DNA of 64,000 nucleotides from an uncultured Campylobacter sp. (GTDB lineage Bacteria; Campylobacterota; Campylobacteria; Campylobacterales; Campylobacteraceae), in contig NZ_CALHVN010000040.1 of NCBI RefSeq assembly GCF_938039245.1, positions 79,198-143,197 of the forward strand, written 5' to 3'. The position numbers were made by a program, and so were the translations under genes. This document shows, piece after piece, positions 42,371-50,862 of the stretch; the first letter of the stretch is position 1; every line of letters starts with the position of its first letter. The notes below the pieces were generated by a model. The model had not been told where the DNA came from. It saw only the letters and a list, made by a program, of their open reading frames with translations, and searched no databases.

Positions 42371-43408
42371 ATGAAAATAGATATAAAATTTGAGGGCAAA
42401 CCCGGTTACGGCGTCTATATAAACGAGCTAAAAGAGCTTAAATTCGACGCTAAAGTCGCAATCGTAACCAACGCAAAGGTAGGCGGGCTTTATCTGCAAA
42501 ATTTACTCTCGCGCATCGACTGCCCGCACAAATTCATCATCAGCGTCCCAGACGGCGAAGAGTATAAAAATATGCAAACTATCGAGGCGATTTTAGAGCA
42601 GCTTTTCGTTAGTCGCCTTGACCGAAGCAGCGTAATCATCGCGCTTGGCGGCGGAGTGGTGAGCGATATGGCGGGCTTTGCGGCGAGCATTTTTGAGCGC
42701 GGGATCAAATTTATAAACATCCCGACTACTCTGCTAGCCCAAGTAGACGCTAGCGTAGGCGGAAAAACGGGCGTAAATAACAAATTCGGCAAAAATCTAA
42801 TCGGCTCGTTTTACCAACCTAGCGCCGTTTACTGCGAAACGGAGTTTTTAAAAACGCTTGAAAAGCGCGAATTTGCCGCGGGGCTTGCAGAGGCTGCAAA
42901 GATGGCGGTAACCTTTGACGAAAAACTATTTTCGTGGATGGAGGATGCAGATTTGATGGATGAGGCGAATTTGCAAAATTTAATCTACCGCTGCGTGCAG
43001 ATGAAGGCCGCCGCCGTAGAGGCCGACGAGCGCGAAAAGGGCGTGCGCGCGGTGCTAAACTACGGACATACCTTTGCTCACGTGATAGAAAACGAAACGA
43101 ACTACAAAAAATATCTACACGGCGAGGCGGTGGCGATCGGTATGAATATGGCTAACGCGCTAGCGGTGAAGCTAGGCCTTATGAGCGAGGAGCAAAAGGC
43201 GCGCGCGGCGGAGCTTTTAGTTAAATTTGACTTGCCGATAAGCTACAAGGTGCCAAACGCAAGCAGCTTTTACGAGGCGTTTTTCCTTGATAAAAAGGCG
43301 GAAAACTCGGCGATCAAATTTATCCTGCCGCGAGGTATCGGCGCATACGAGATACGAAAAGACGTGCCGCGCGAGCTCGTAATGGACGTTTTAAGAGAGT
43401 TTGAATGA
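42371..43408 (+). CDS. aroB: 3-dehydroquinate synthase
   Basis: AroB converts DAHP to 3-dehydroquinate, the second step of the shikimate pathway, using NAD and a divalent metal. The 345-residue protein shows PDGEEYKN, the LGGGVVSDMAGFAASIFERGI nucleotide motif, NIPTTLLAQVDASVGGKTGVN, and metal ligands in GLAEAAKMA, LNYGHTFAHVIE and LHGEAVAIGM. ATG at 42371 with GGAG is preferred over an upstream start at 42344, which has no RBS. Its stop overlaps the mscS start by four bases. Confidence 0.95.
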   Translation: MKIDIKFEGKPGYGVYINELKELKFDAKVAIVTNAKVGGLYLQNLLSRIDCPHKFIISVPDGEEYKNMQTIEAILEQLFVSRLDRSSVIIALGGGVVSDMAGFAASIFERGIKFINIPTTLLAQVDASVGGKTGVNNKFGKNLIGSFYQPSAVYCETEFLKTLEKREFAAGLAEAAKMAVTFDEKLFSWMEDADLMDEANLQNLIYRCVQMKAAAVEADEREKGVRAVLNYGHTFAHVIENETNYKKYLHGEAVAIGMNMANALAVKLGLMSEEQKARAAELLVKFDLPISYKVPNASSFYEAFFLDKKAENSAIKFILPRGIGAYEIRKDVPRELVMDVLREFE

Positions 43409-44988
43409 AAAAAATTTTATTTGTTTTAATCGCCGTGGCGGCGGTTTGGGCGGTAGACGATATCCCTGATGACTACGGCGCAAAAGACGCTCAACTAGCC
43501 GAGCTAAAAAGCTCGCTAGATGCCATAGAGTCCAAGCTATCCGATAACGTTTGGGCGACTCGCTACTCAAACTATAACACGTTTCAAAAGCTAAGCGCGG
43601 AGCTAGAAGAAACGGAAGCCGCGATAAAAAAACAGGCCAAAAATACGGAAAAAGTGCTCGAGCTACAAAAAAAGCAAAGCACGTTAAAAGAGCAGATCGA
43701 GCTTTTAAAAGAGTTTCAAAAAGCTCCGTTTTCTAGCATGATAACGGCTCCCGAGATTGAAATTTTACAAAAAATAACCAATCCCGTCGCGGTAATCCCC
43801 GGTTTTTCATACATCAAACAGCTTAAAAGCGAAAAAGACGAATACAAAAACCGCTTAGAAGGGCTTTCTAAAACCGCGGACGAGCTGGGTAAAAAAGAGC
43901 GAATTTTATCTCAAATCGTAAAGCTAAGCGACGAAGCGCAGTTTTTAGACGAGCTAAACGAGACCAGGCAGGAGCTTGCCGAATTTAACGCGGCGGCCGA
44001 TATCGCAAAGACTACTTACGGCGTGTACGAAAAGCGAGTAAACGAGGCGATAAACCGCACGAGCGAGGATATAAAAGCGCAGATGAAAAAGGCGCTTGAC
44101 ATCGTGATTTTTATAATAGCTTCGGTCGCGCTTTCGTTTTTGTTTAAATTTATCATTAAAAAAACGATCACGGATAACGAGCGCCTCTACACTGCGAATA
44201 AATTTATAAATCTCGTAAATATCACGCTAATCGTCGTGATTTTGCTTTTTGCCTATATAGAAAACGTAACCTATCTCGTCACGGTGCTAGGCTTTGCGTC
44301 TGCGGGTATTGCGATTGCGATGAAAGATATGTTTATGAGTATGCTTGGCTGGACGGTCATCGTTTTTGGCGGTAGTTTTCACGTCGGCGACCGCATAAAG
44401 GTGCGCAAAGACGGAGAGGACGTCGTAGGCGATATCATCGATATCTCGCTGCTTAGGATGACTATTTACGAGGATGTTACGATAGTTACCGTAAACTCAA
44501 ACCGTAGAGCAGGGCGCATTATATTCGTACCGAATAACTATATCTTCACCGATCTAATCGCAAACTACTCGCACCACAGTATGAAAACCGTCTGGGACGG
44601 TATAGACGTGGTTTGTAGCTTTGAGTCAAATCATAAAAAAGCAGCCCACATCATCAAAGATATCGCGCGAAAATACTCAAAAGGCTACACGGAAATCGCC
44701 AAAAAACAAATGAGTAAGCTGCGAAATCAATACAGCATCAAAAATCCAAACGTCGAGCCGCGCGTATTTACCTTTATCGAGCCTTACGGCGTGAAAATTT
44801 CGGTCTGGTATATGGCAAATACCTTTGCCACTCTATCTTTGCGAAGCACGATAAGCGCGGAGATCATGGAGGCTATAGCTAGCCACGACGACATCGTGAT
44901 AGCCTATCCTACGCAGACTATTTACATGGATAGACGCGTGAAAGCAGGCGAGTCAAAGCCGATAGGCGAAGGCGGCGAGGAAATATGA
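43405..44988 (+). CDS. MscS family mechanosensitive channel
   Basis: The 527-residue protein has a signal peptide (about 1-16) and a long periplasmic coiled-coil region (about 20-215). Membrane helices lie at about 230-250, 270-290 and 295-325, the last being the pore-type helix GFASAGIAIAMKDMFMSMLGWTVIVFGGSFHVGDRI. The MscS beta domain and C-terminal alpha/beta vestibule follow. It releases solutes on hypoosmotic shock. The coupled position between aroB and mtaB, with 4-base overlaps on both sides, suggests constitutive expression. Confidence 0.88.
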   Translation: MKKILFVLIAVAAVWAVDDIPDDYGAKDAQLAELKSSLDAIESKLSDNVWATRYSNYNTFQKLSAELEETEAAIKKQAKNTEKVLELQKKQSTLKEQIELLKEFQKAPFSSMITAPEIEILQKITNPVAVIPGFSYIKQLKSEKDEYKNRLEGLSKTADELGKKERILSQIVKLSDEAQFLDELNETRQELAEFNAAADIAKTTYGVYEKRVNEAINRTSEDIKAQMKKALDIVIFIIASVALSFLFKFIIKKTITDNERLYTANKFINLVNITLIVVILLFAYIENVTYLVTVLGFASAGIAIAMKDMFMSMLGWTVIVFGGSFHVGDRIKVRKDGEDVVGDIIDISLLRMTIYEDVTIVTVNSNRRAGRIIFVPNNYIFTDLIANYSHHSMKTVWDGIDVVCSFESNHKKAAHIIKDIARKYSKGYTEIAKKQMSKLRNQYSIKNPNVEPRVFTFIEPYGVKISVWYMANTFATLSLRSTISAEIMEAIASHDDIVIAYPTQTIYMDRRVKAGESKPIGEGGEEI

Positions 44989-46274
44989 AATCAAGTTCAA
45001 ATTTGACCCCGCAAGAGCCGCGCCGAGAGAAAGTATTTTTTAAAACCTTCGGTTGCCGCACGAACATCTACGACACCGAGCTGATGAAAAGCTACGTCAA
45101 AGACTACGATATCGTTAGCGACGAAAACGAAGCAGACATCGTAGTAGTAAACTCCTGCACGGTCACAAACTCCGCAGATAGCGGCGCGCGCAGCTACATA
45201 AACGGTATAAAAAAGCGAGGCGCCAAAGTGATACTAACAGGATGTGGCGCTGTGAGTAAGGGTAAGGAGCTGTTTAATAAAAGCGCGGTTTTCGGCGTAA
45301 TAGGCGCGAGTAAAAAAGAGGATATAAACGCGCTACTAAAGTCGCAAGATCCGTTTTTCGAGCTGGGAAATTTAAAAAGTATCGACAAAAATATCGTAAC
45401 GAACTACGAAAATCACACCAAAGCTTTTATCAAGATCCAAGAGGGCTGCGACTTTGCCTGCAGTTACTGCATCATCCCCGCCGTTCGCGGCAAAGCGCGC
45501 AGTATGGACGAGGAAGCGATTTTACGCGAGGCTAAAATTTTAGCCTACAACGGCTACAACGAGCTAGTGCTAACGGGCACAAACATCGGCAGCTACGGCA
45601 AGGATACGGACTCAAGCCTAGGGCGCTTGCTAGGTAGGCTCGGTAAAATAGGCGGCATAAAGCGCATAAGGCTAGGCAGCATAGAGCCTAGCCAGATGGA
45701 CGAGAGTTTTCGCGAGATTTTAAAAGAGAGCTGGCTGGAGCGGCACCTGCACATCGCGCTTCAGCATACGAGCGAGGCGATGCTGCGCATCATGAGGCGA
45801 CGAAATCAGGCCTTTAGGGATTTGGAGCTGTTTTTACAGCTTAGCGAAATGGGCTTTGCGCTAGGAACCGACTATATCGTGGGGCATCCTGGCGAGAGCG
45901 AGGAAATCTGGAGCGAGGCGCTAGAAAATTTTAAAAAATTTCCGCTCACGCATTTGCACTGCTTTGCGTATTCGCCGCGCACGGGCACGCACTCGGCGGA
46001 TATGAAAACGGACGTTAGCGGCGACGTGGCGAAGGCTAGGCTTAAAATTTTAAAGCAAATCGTAGCGGAAAATAATTTTAAATTTAGGCAAGAGTACGCT
46101 AAAAAGGGCGGGAGCCTAAACGTTTTAGTCGAGCAGTTAAACGGCGAATTTTACGAGGGTTTTGATCAATTTTACAACAAAGTAAAAATCAAAACGGATA
46201 AGCAAATTTTAAAAGAGTGGGCGGTCATAGATAAATTTGAAGTAAAAAGCGAGGGAGATTATGCGCAAATTTAA
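44985..46274 (+). CDS. mtaB: tRNA (t6A37) methylthiotransferase MtaB
   Basis: The 429-residue radical-SAM enzyme adds a methylthio group to t6A37 in tRNA. The N-terminal MTTase domain has KTFGCRTNIYDTE (Cys24), NSCTVTNSAD and LTGCGAVS, supplying three cluster cysteines. The radical-SAM core has CDFACSYC with Cys155, Cys159 and Cys162, then PAVRGKARSM. TRAM-like C-terminal residues follow. The TFGCRTN form and the AVRGKARS motif favour MtaB over MiaB (which has TFGCQMN). It is coupled to mscS upstream and overlaps the FtsH-like gene by 14 bases. Confidence 0.92.
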   Translation: MKSSSNLTPQEPRREKVFFKTFGCRTNIYDTELMKSYVKDYDIVSDENEADIVVVNSCTVTNSADSGARSYINGIKKRGAKVILTGCGAVSKGKELFNKSAVFGVIGASKKEDINALLKSQDPFFELGNLKSIDKNIVTNYENHTKAFIKIQEGCDFACSYCIIPAVRGKARSMDEEAILREAKILAYNGYNELVLTGTNIGSYGKDTDSSLGRLLGRLGKIGGIKRIRLGSIEPSQMDESFREILKESWLERHLHIALQHTSEAMLRIMRRRNQAFRDLELFLQLSEMGFALGTDYIVGHPGESEEIWSEALENFKKFPLTHLHCFAYSPRTGTHSADMKTDVSGDVAKARLKILKQIVAENNFKFRQEYAKKGGSLNVLVEQLNGEFYEGFDQFYNKVKIKTDKQILKEWAVIDKFEVKSEGDYAQI

Positions 46275-47928
46275 GCTAAATAAACAAAAAATAATCCTCA
46301 TCCTAACAGTACTTTTAGCGGTCTTGTTAGCTATCGCCGTCGGCAGAAGCCAACCAAAAAACATAATGTATGAAAGCTACGAAAAGCTACTAGAGGGCGG
46401 TATGATCGAGAGCGCGACGATAGACGGCGGCCAGATCGAGCTAACGACCAAGGGAGGGCGTAAATACCTCATCGTAAAAGACGGCGTAGACGTGCGAAAA
46501 CTCATACAAAAAGCGCCCGTGGATATAAAAAAAGACACGCCCGTGCTGGATGAAATTTTAGCCGTTTTAGCGCTACTTGCTATCTGTTTTGCGGGGCTTG
46601 CGGTTTATGCGAGGTTTAAAAAACAAAGACTCGCCGCTCAAAGCGAAAATCAAAAAGCAAACGTCTATGAGTATGAAAATATCTCGGCTAGCTCCGTGCA
46701 GCCCGCTATCTCAAACGTCAAATTTAGCGACGTAGCGGGCATAAAAGACGTCAAATTTGAGCTAAGCGAGATTGTGGATTTTCTAAAAGACCCCGTAAAA
46801 TATAAAAAATTCGGCATCAAAATGCCAAAAGGCGTGCTGATGGTCGGGCCTCCGGGCGTGGGCAAGACGCTAGTGGCAAAGGCCGTCGCGGGCGAGGCGG
46901 GAGTGCCGTTTTTTTACCAAAGCGGCGCGAGTTTCGTGCAAATTTACGTCGGTATGGGCGCAAAACGCGTGCATGAGCTATTTTTAAAGGCTAAAGCGTA
47001 CGCGCCCTCCATCATCTTTATCGACGAGATCGACGCCGTGGGCAAGGTGCGCGGCGGCAACCGAAACGACGAGCGCGAGGCTACGCTAAATCAGCTACTT
47101 ACCGAGATGGACGGCTTTGAGGATAACTCGGGCGTCATAGTTATCGCCGCGACTAATCGCATCGAGATGATAGACGAGGCGCTGCTGCGCTCTGGGCGAT
47201 TTGATAGGCGTATTTTTCTTTCGATGCCTGATTTTAGCGATAGGGTCGAGATTTTAAAATCCTATCTAAAAGACAAAAATACGAGCGTAGATGCGCAGGA
47301 CGTGGCGCGCATTAGCGTGGGTTTTAGCGGAGCGGCGCTCTCTACGCTGGTAAACGAAGCCGCGATAAACGCGCTAAGACGTGGCGGCGAGATGATAGAG
47401 TTTAGCGATTTTGAAAGCGTTTTAAACAAAGTCTTGCTCGGTAAAAAGAGGATTTTAAGCTACAACGACGAGGAAAAGCGCATCCAAGCGCTCTATCAGG
47501 GCGCAAAGGCCTTGGCGGCGTATTGGTTTGGGATAGAATTTGAAAAAATTTCGCTCGTCGATGAGCAGTTTATGCGTCCCGAGCGCGAGATAGAGTCGCG
47601 CTCGCAGATGTTTGCTCGCATCAAGGTCTGTTTGGCGGGTATGAGCGCGCTAAATATGGTCAAAGACGATATATTTTCAAACTCGGGCGCAGACATCCAA
47701 AAAGCTCGCGAGATAGCGCAAAATATGGTCTTTGAATACGGTATGGGGCGCGCTTTGATACCAAATGCGGCGGATGCCGAGGAGCTACTACAAGAGGCAT
47801 ACGCCGAAGTCGGAGCGTTTTTAGCCGGTATGAAAACGCAGCTAGAGCGCATCAGCGAGCATATCGAGATTTTTGAGAGTATCGATAAAGACGCGCTGGG
47901 CAAGATAATAAAAGAGTATTACAACTAA
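46261..47928 (+). CDS. FtsH-like membrane AAA+ protein lacking the protease zinc motif
   Basis: The 555-residue protein has FtsH architecture: a helix (about 8-27), a small periplasmic domain, a second helix (about 98-116), and an AAA+ module with Walker A GPPGVGKT (196-203), FVQIYVGMGAKRVHELF, Walker B IIFIDEIDAVG and LLRSGRFDRR. The C-terminal M41 region is still recognisable, but the HEAGH zinc site is replaced by YQGAK (412-416). The His ligands and catalytic Glu are all gone. ATPase residues look intact. It may act as an unfoldase, membrane chaperone or partner of the true FtsH (inference). It overlaps mtaB. Confidence 0.9.
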   Translation: MRKFKLNKQKIILILTVLLAVLLAIAVGRSQPKNIMYESYEKLLEGGMIESATIDGGQIELTTKGGRKYLIVKDGVDVRKLIQKAPVDIKKDTPVLDEILAVLALLAICFAGLAVYARFKKQRLAAQSENQKANVYEYENISASSVQPAISNVKFSDVAGIKDVKFELSEIVDFLKDPVKYKKFGIKMPKGVLMVGPPGVGKTLVAKAVAGEAGVPFFYQSGASFVQIYVGMGAKRVHELFLKAKAYAPSIIFIDEIDAVGKVRGGNRNDEREATLNQLLTEMDGFEDNSGVIVIAATNRIEMIDEALLRSGRFDRRIFLSMPDFSDRVEILKSYLKDKNTSVDAQDVARISVGFSGAALSTLVNEAAINALRRGGEMIEFSDFESVLNKVLLGKKRILSYNDEEKRIQALYQGAKALAAYWFGIEFEKISLVDEQFMRPEREIESRSQMFARIKVCLAGMSALNMVKDDIFSNSGADIQKAREIAQNMVFEYGMGRALIPNAADAEELLQEAYAEVGAFLAGMKTQLERISEHIEIFESIDKDALGKIIKEYYN

Positions 47929-47943
47929 ATTTAAGGAGAAAAA

Positions 47944-48483
47944 ATGAAAGCAAAAATTGGCATATTGACGCTTAGCGACCGCGCTAGCGAGGGCAAATAC
48001 GACGATCTATCGGGTGCGGCGATAAAAGAGGTTTTAGACGGCTGGATAACGAGCGAGCGAGAGTATTTTTACGAGGTGATTCCCGATGAGATCGAGCTTA
48101 TAAAAGAGCGCCTAAAACACATGGTAGACGAACTAGGCTGCGATCTAGTGCTAACTACGGGCGGCACGGGACCGGCTCCTCGCGACGTGACGCCTGAGGC
48201 AACCGAAGCCGTGTGCGAAAAGATGATGCCAGGCTTTGGCGAGCTAATGAGAACGGCTAGCCTAAAATACGTCCCTACGGCGATCCTATCACGCCAAACG
48301 GCTGGCATCAGAGGGCACGCGCTCATCGTAAATTTACCCGGCCAGCCAAAGGCGATTAGAGAGTGCCTAGAGCCCGTATTTCCGGCGATTCCTTACTGTA
48401 TAGATCTTATCGGAGGCGCATTTATAGAGACAGATGAGAGCGTGATGAAGGTCTTTCGCCCGAAACAAAAGAAAATTTCGTAA
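47944..48483 (+). CDS. mog: Molybdopterin adenylyltransferase (MogA/MoaB type)
   Basis: The 179-residue enzyme activates molybdopterin by adenylylation for molybdenum insertion. Family motifs are LTLSDRASEGKYDDLSG (N-terminus), LVLTTGGTGPAPRDVTPEAT (the MPT-binding loop) and NLPGQPKAIRECLEPV. It has a strong RBS (AAGGAG) 15 bases after the FtsH-like gene. The molybdoenzyme gene at 58197 in this window is one potential client of the cofactor. Confidence 0.93.
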   Translation: MKAKIGILTLSDRASEGKYDDLSGAAIKEVLDGWITSEREYFYEVIPDEIELIKERLKHMVDELGCDLVLTTGGTGPAPRDVTPEATEAVCEKMMPGFGELMRTASLKYVPTAILSRQTAGIRGHALIVNLPGQPKAIRECLEPVFPAIPYCIDLIGGAFIETDESVMKVFRPKQKKIS

Positions 48484-48490
48484 TCCACGC

Positions 48491-49150
48491 GTGCTAAATT
48501 TTTTTGAAAATATAAATTTAAAGGCTACGAGGCTGCTTGAGGGCTATTATTCGCTCTTTTGCGGCCTATTTGTGCTTTGCGTCGGCGTTTACGGGCTCGC
48601 ACTCGTTTTTAGGGTCGAGTGGCTTTTGCTTGCCTCTAGCGCTTTTGTCTACGCGTGCTTTGTCCTGCTTGCGTTTCGCTCGCTTTTTTGGTTCGTTTTG
48701 AGCCTGATTTTTTCGCCCGCTTTTGCTATAGTCGTACGCGAGCGTTACGATGAAAATTTATTTTTAGACGTGGTTTTTGCGCTTATTTGGATACTTTGCT
48801 GGCTATTTTTATCTCTAGCCGTTAGTGAAAATATCTCAAAACTCGGCAACGAAATCGTATCTAAAATTTTACGCATCGCCGCGCTTTTTGCAGTGATCGG
48901 CGTTTATTACGTCAGTATCGAAAATAGCCTAAATTTACAAGCTATTTTACAAGACACCGTTACGCTTCGCATTGTACTTATCGCCATAAATATCTATATG
49001 TTTCCGTCTCTTATCGCACTTTTGGTGCTTGATTTGCGCGGGTATTATTTGAAAAACAAAGACGCAAAAATGGCTAAATTTTCATTTTTTAATTTCACCA
49101 AAGAAGCTTTAAAAGTAATCAAATTTATTGCTTTAAGGCGTAAAATTTGA
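48491..49150 (+). CDS. Conserved membrane protein, unknown
   Basis: The 219-residue protein has about six hydrophobic segments (about 22-42, 46-66, 68-82, 92-110, 124-140 and 157-178). A positively charged C-terminus follows. No catalytic motif is seen. The start GTG at 48491 lacks a clear RBS, but it follows mog by seven bases and would be translated by coupling. It is the last gene of the aroB-mscS-mtaB-ftsH-like-mog operon. Confidence 0.65.
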   Translation: MLNFFENINLKATRLLEGYYSLFCGLFVLCVGVYGLALVFRVEWLLLASSAFVYACFVLLAFRSLFWFVLSLIFSPAFAIVVRERYDENLFLDVVFALIWILCWLFLSLAVSENISKLGNEIVSKILRIAALFAVIGVYYVSIENSLNLQAILQDTVTLRIVLIAINIYMFPSLIALLVLDLRGYYLKNKDAKMAKFSFFNFTKEALKVIKFIALRRKI

Positions 49151-49315
49151 ACACATAAACTATTTATACAGTCTCTAAAAAATGCCATTTTTTGTAAATT
49201 TAAGAGATAAAAAACGCTCTGTTGCTTTTTGATTAATAGCGGTGAAGTTAAAAGTTTAGTATTTTTCGGCGCGACGAAGGTTTGCAGTTAAATTTGATAA
49301 AGCAGACCTCGCAAC

Positions 49316-49344
49316 GTAAAGCCGAAATTAAAATTCGGCTTTAC
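49316..49344. terminator. Bidirectional hairpin between convergent genes
   Basis: Perfect 11-bp arms GTAAAGCCGAA (49316-49326) and TTCGGCTTTAC (49334-49344) enclose seven bases. The hairpin sits between the plus-strand membrane protein gene and the minus-strand dedA gene, 20 bases from the dedA stop. There is no long T run on either side. Confidence 0.55.
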
Positions 49345-49364
49345 CGGCTGGTTTGCTCGGCGGT

Positions 49365-49991
49365 TTATTCTAGCTCTTTTGCGCCGTTTTTTGATTTTTT
49401 ACTTAGGCGTTTTACGTAAAAGATATAAAGCGCGGTGAGCAGGCCGACTGCGACGAGCAGGGCAATCACGATGTGGCTAAAGGTATCTTTGTCGTAGTTT
49501 TTGCCTAGATACCATCCCACCGCAAGCAGTACGGCGACCCAGATGCCCGCGCCCAAAGCCGTATAGAGGCAAAATTTAAAGATATTCATACGCGCAAGAC
49601 CCGCCGGTAGGCTGATGTACTGGCGGATGCCGGGTATTAAACGGCAGTTAAAGGTCGAAATCTCGCCGTGTTTATTAAAAAATGCCTCGAATTTGCGCAT
49701 TTTCTCCTCAGTCATACCGACGTATTTGCCGTATTTTAGCGCGAGCTCCCGCCCGAAAAAGTAACACAGATAGTAGTTAAACGCCGCTCCTGCGAGGCTA
49801 CCTGCCGTTCCGGCGGCCCAAGCGGCAAATAGATTCATCTTTCCTTCGTGCGCGAGATAGCCCGCCGGTATCATCGCCACTTCGCTTGGAAACGGAAAAA
49901 ACGAACTCTCTAAAAACATCATCAAAAAGATGCCCGTATAGCCCCACTGACTCACGTAAGAGACGATAGTATCTATGATAGAATGAAGCAA
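49365..49991 (-). CDS. DedA family membrane protein
   Basis: The 208-residue inner membrane protein shows the SNARE-associated/VTT domain: GYTGIFLMMFLESSFFPFPSEVAMIPAGYL, then GELAL-type loops and FNCRLIPGIRQYISLPAGLARM, with about five helices. DedA proteins act as phospholipid or undecaprenyl phosphate flippases (UptA/PopT groups) and support membrane homeostasis. The start is TTG at 49991 with AAAGG 6-7 bases upstream. It lies two bases after the LysE-type gene. Confidence 0.88.
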   Translation of the reverse strand: MLHSIIDTIVSYVSQWGYTGIFLMMFLESSFFPFPSEVAMIPAGYLAHEGKMNLFAAWAAGTAGSLAGAAFNYYLCYFFGRELALKYGKYVGMTEEKMRKFEAFFNKHGEISTFNCRLIPGIRQYISLPAGLARMNIFKFCLYTALGAGIWVAVLLAVGWYLGKNYDKDTFSHIVIALLVAVGLLTALYIFYVKRLSKKSKNGAKELE

Positions 49992-49993
49992 AT

Positions 49994-50641
49994 TTAGCCT
50001 TTATTTAGGATTTGAGAAACGAAATCATACGCTATAGCAAGCGCAAAAAGCGCAAAAATCGTCGCGCAAACGCTATCAAGCGTCTTTTGGCGACTCAAAA
50101 ACGCTTCGCGCGCCTTTTTTACAGCGAAAAGCCGACCCAAAAGCACGAAAACGAATGCGCTTTGGACGGATATCGCGCCGATCAATAAAAAAATATCTTT
50201 TATCGGCGCGGATTCGTCGATAAATTTAGAAAAAATGCTAGCAAAATACAAAATAGCCTTAGAATTTGAGATATTTGTAAGCATCCCGAGGATAAAAAAA
50301 TGCTTTGCGCTTACATTTTTTTCTTTTTGCGTTTGCTCTTTGTTTGCTTTTTCGCTACGAGCGGAGCGAAATAGTAAAAAGCTCAAAAAAAGCAGATAAA
50401 AGACGCTAAACAGCGCTAAGGCGTATCTGATAAGCGGCACGGTCTCAAAAAGAGCCTTTAGCCCAAACGCCGTCAAAAAAACCCACAAAACTATGCCGGC
50501 GCAGACTCCCAAACAAGCATAAAAGCTATATCTAAAGCCGTGCACTAGCGATACGCGAAGTATCAAAAACACGTCTGGCCCCGGCACGATAATAGCGATA
50601 AAATGCGTCAGCATGATCGCGACTAGAGAAACTAAGCTCAA
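49994..50641 (-). CDS. LysE/RhtB family amino-acid exporter
   Basis: The 215-residue protein has six hydrophobic segments and the family motif IAIIVPGPDVFLILRVSLVHGFRYSFYACLG near its start, typical of LysE/RhtB exporters of amino acids or homoserine lactone-like compounds. TTG at 50641 is preferred because AAAGGA lies about 7 bases upstream and gives the usual N-terminus; an in-frame TTG at 50683 has no RBS. It is paired with dedA on the minus strand. The substrate is unknown. Confidence 0.82.
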   Translation of the reverse strand: MSLVSLVAIMLTHFIAIIVPGPDVFLILRVSLVHGFRYSFYACLGVCAGIVLWVFLTAFGLKALFETVPLIRYALALFSVFYLLFLSFLLFRSARSEKANKEQTQKEKNVSAKHFFILGMLTNISNSKAILYFASIFSKFIDESAPIKDIFLLIGAISVQSAFVFVLLGRLFAVKKAREAFLSRQKTLDSVCATIFALFALAIAYDFVSQILNKG

Positions 50642-50827
50642 TAAATTTCCTTTAAAAAGCGAGATTTTAGCCAAAAGACGCAAAAAATAGCCTAAAATCG
50701 CCTTGAGTAAATCCGCGAAATTAACCGCTTTGCGTAAGCTAAATTTGTTTAACTTAGCGCCGCGCGGATCGTTTGGAGCGGATTTAAATTTAGCCTCGCT
50801 TTTACCGCTTCTTTAAAACTAAGAATG

Positions 50828-50833
50828 TATAAT
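50828..50833 (+). promoter_or_regulatory. Extended -10 of ribBX
   Basis: TATAAT directly preceded by TG lies 30 bases before the ribBX ATG. No FMN riboswitch-like structure is seen in the short leader. Confidence 0.5.
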
Positions 50834-50862
50834 TGTCCTAAAATTTTAAACAAGGAATAACA

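Noticed and set aside
50684..50862. FMN riboswitch before ribBX
   Set aside because: The leader between the -10 and the ATG is about 25 bases and shows no RFN element.
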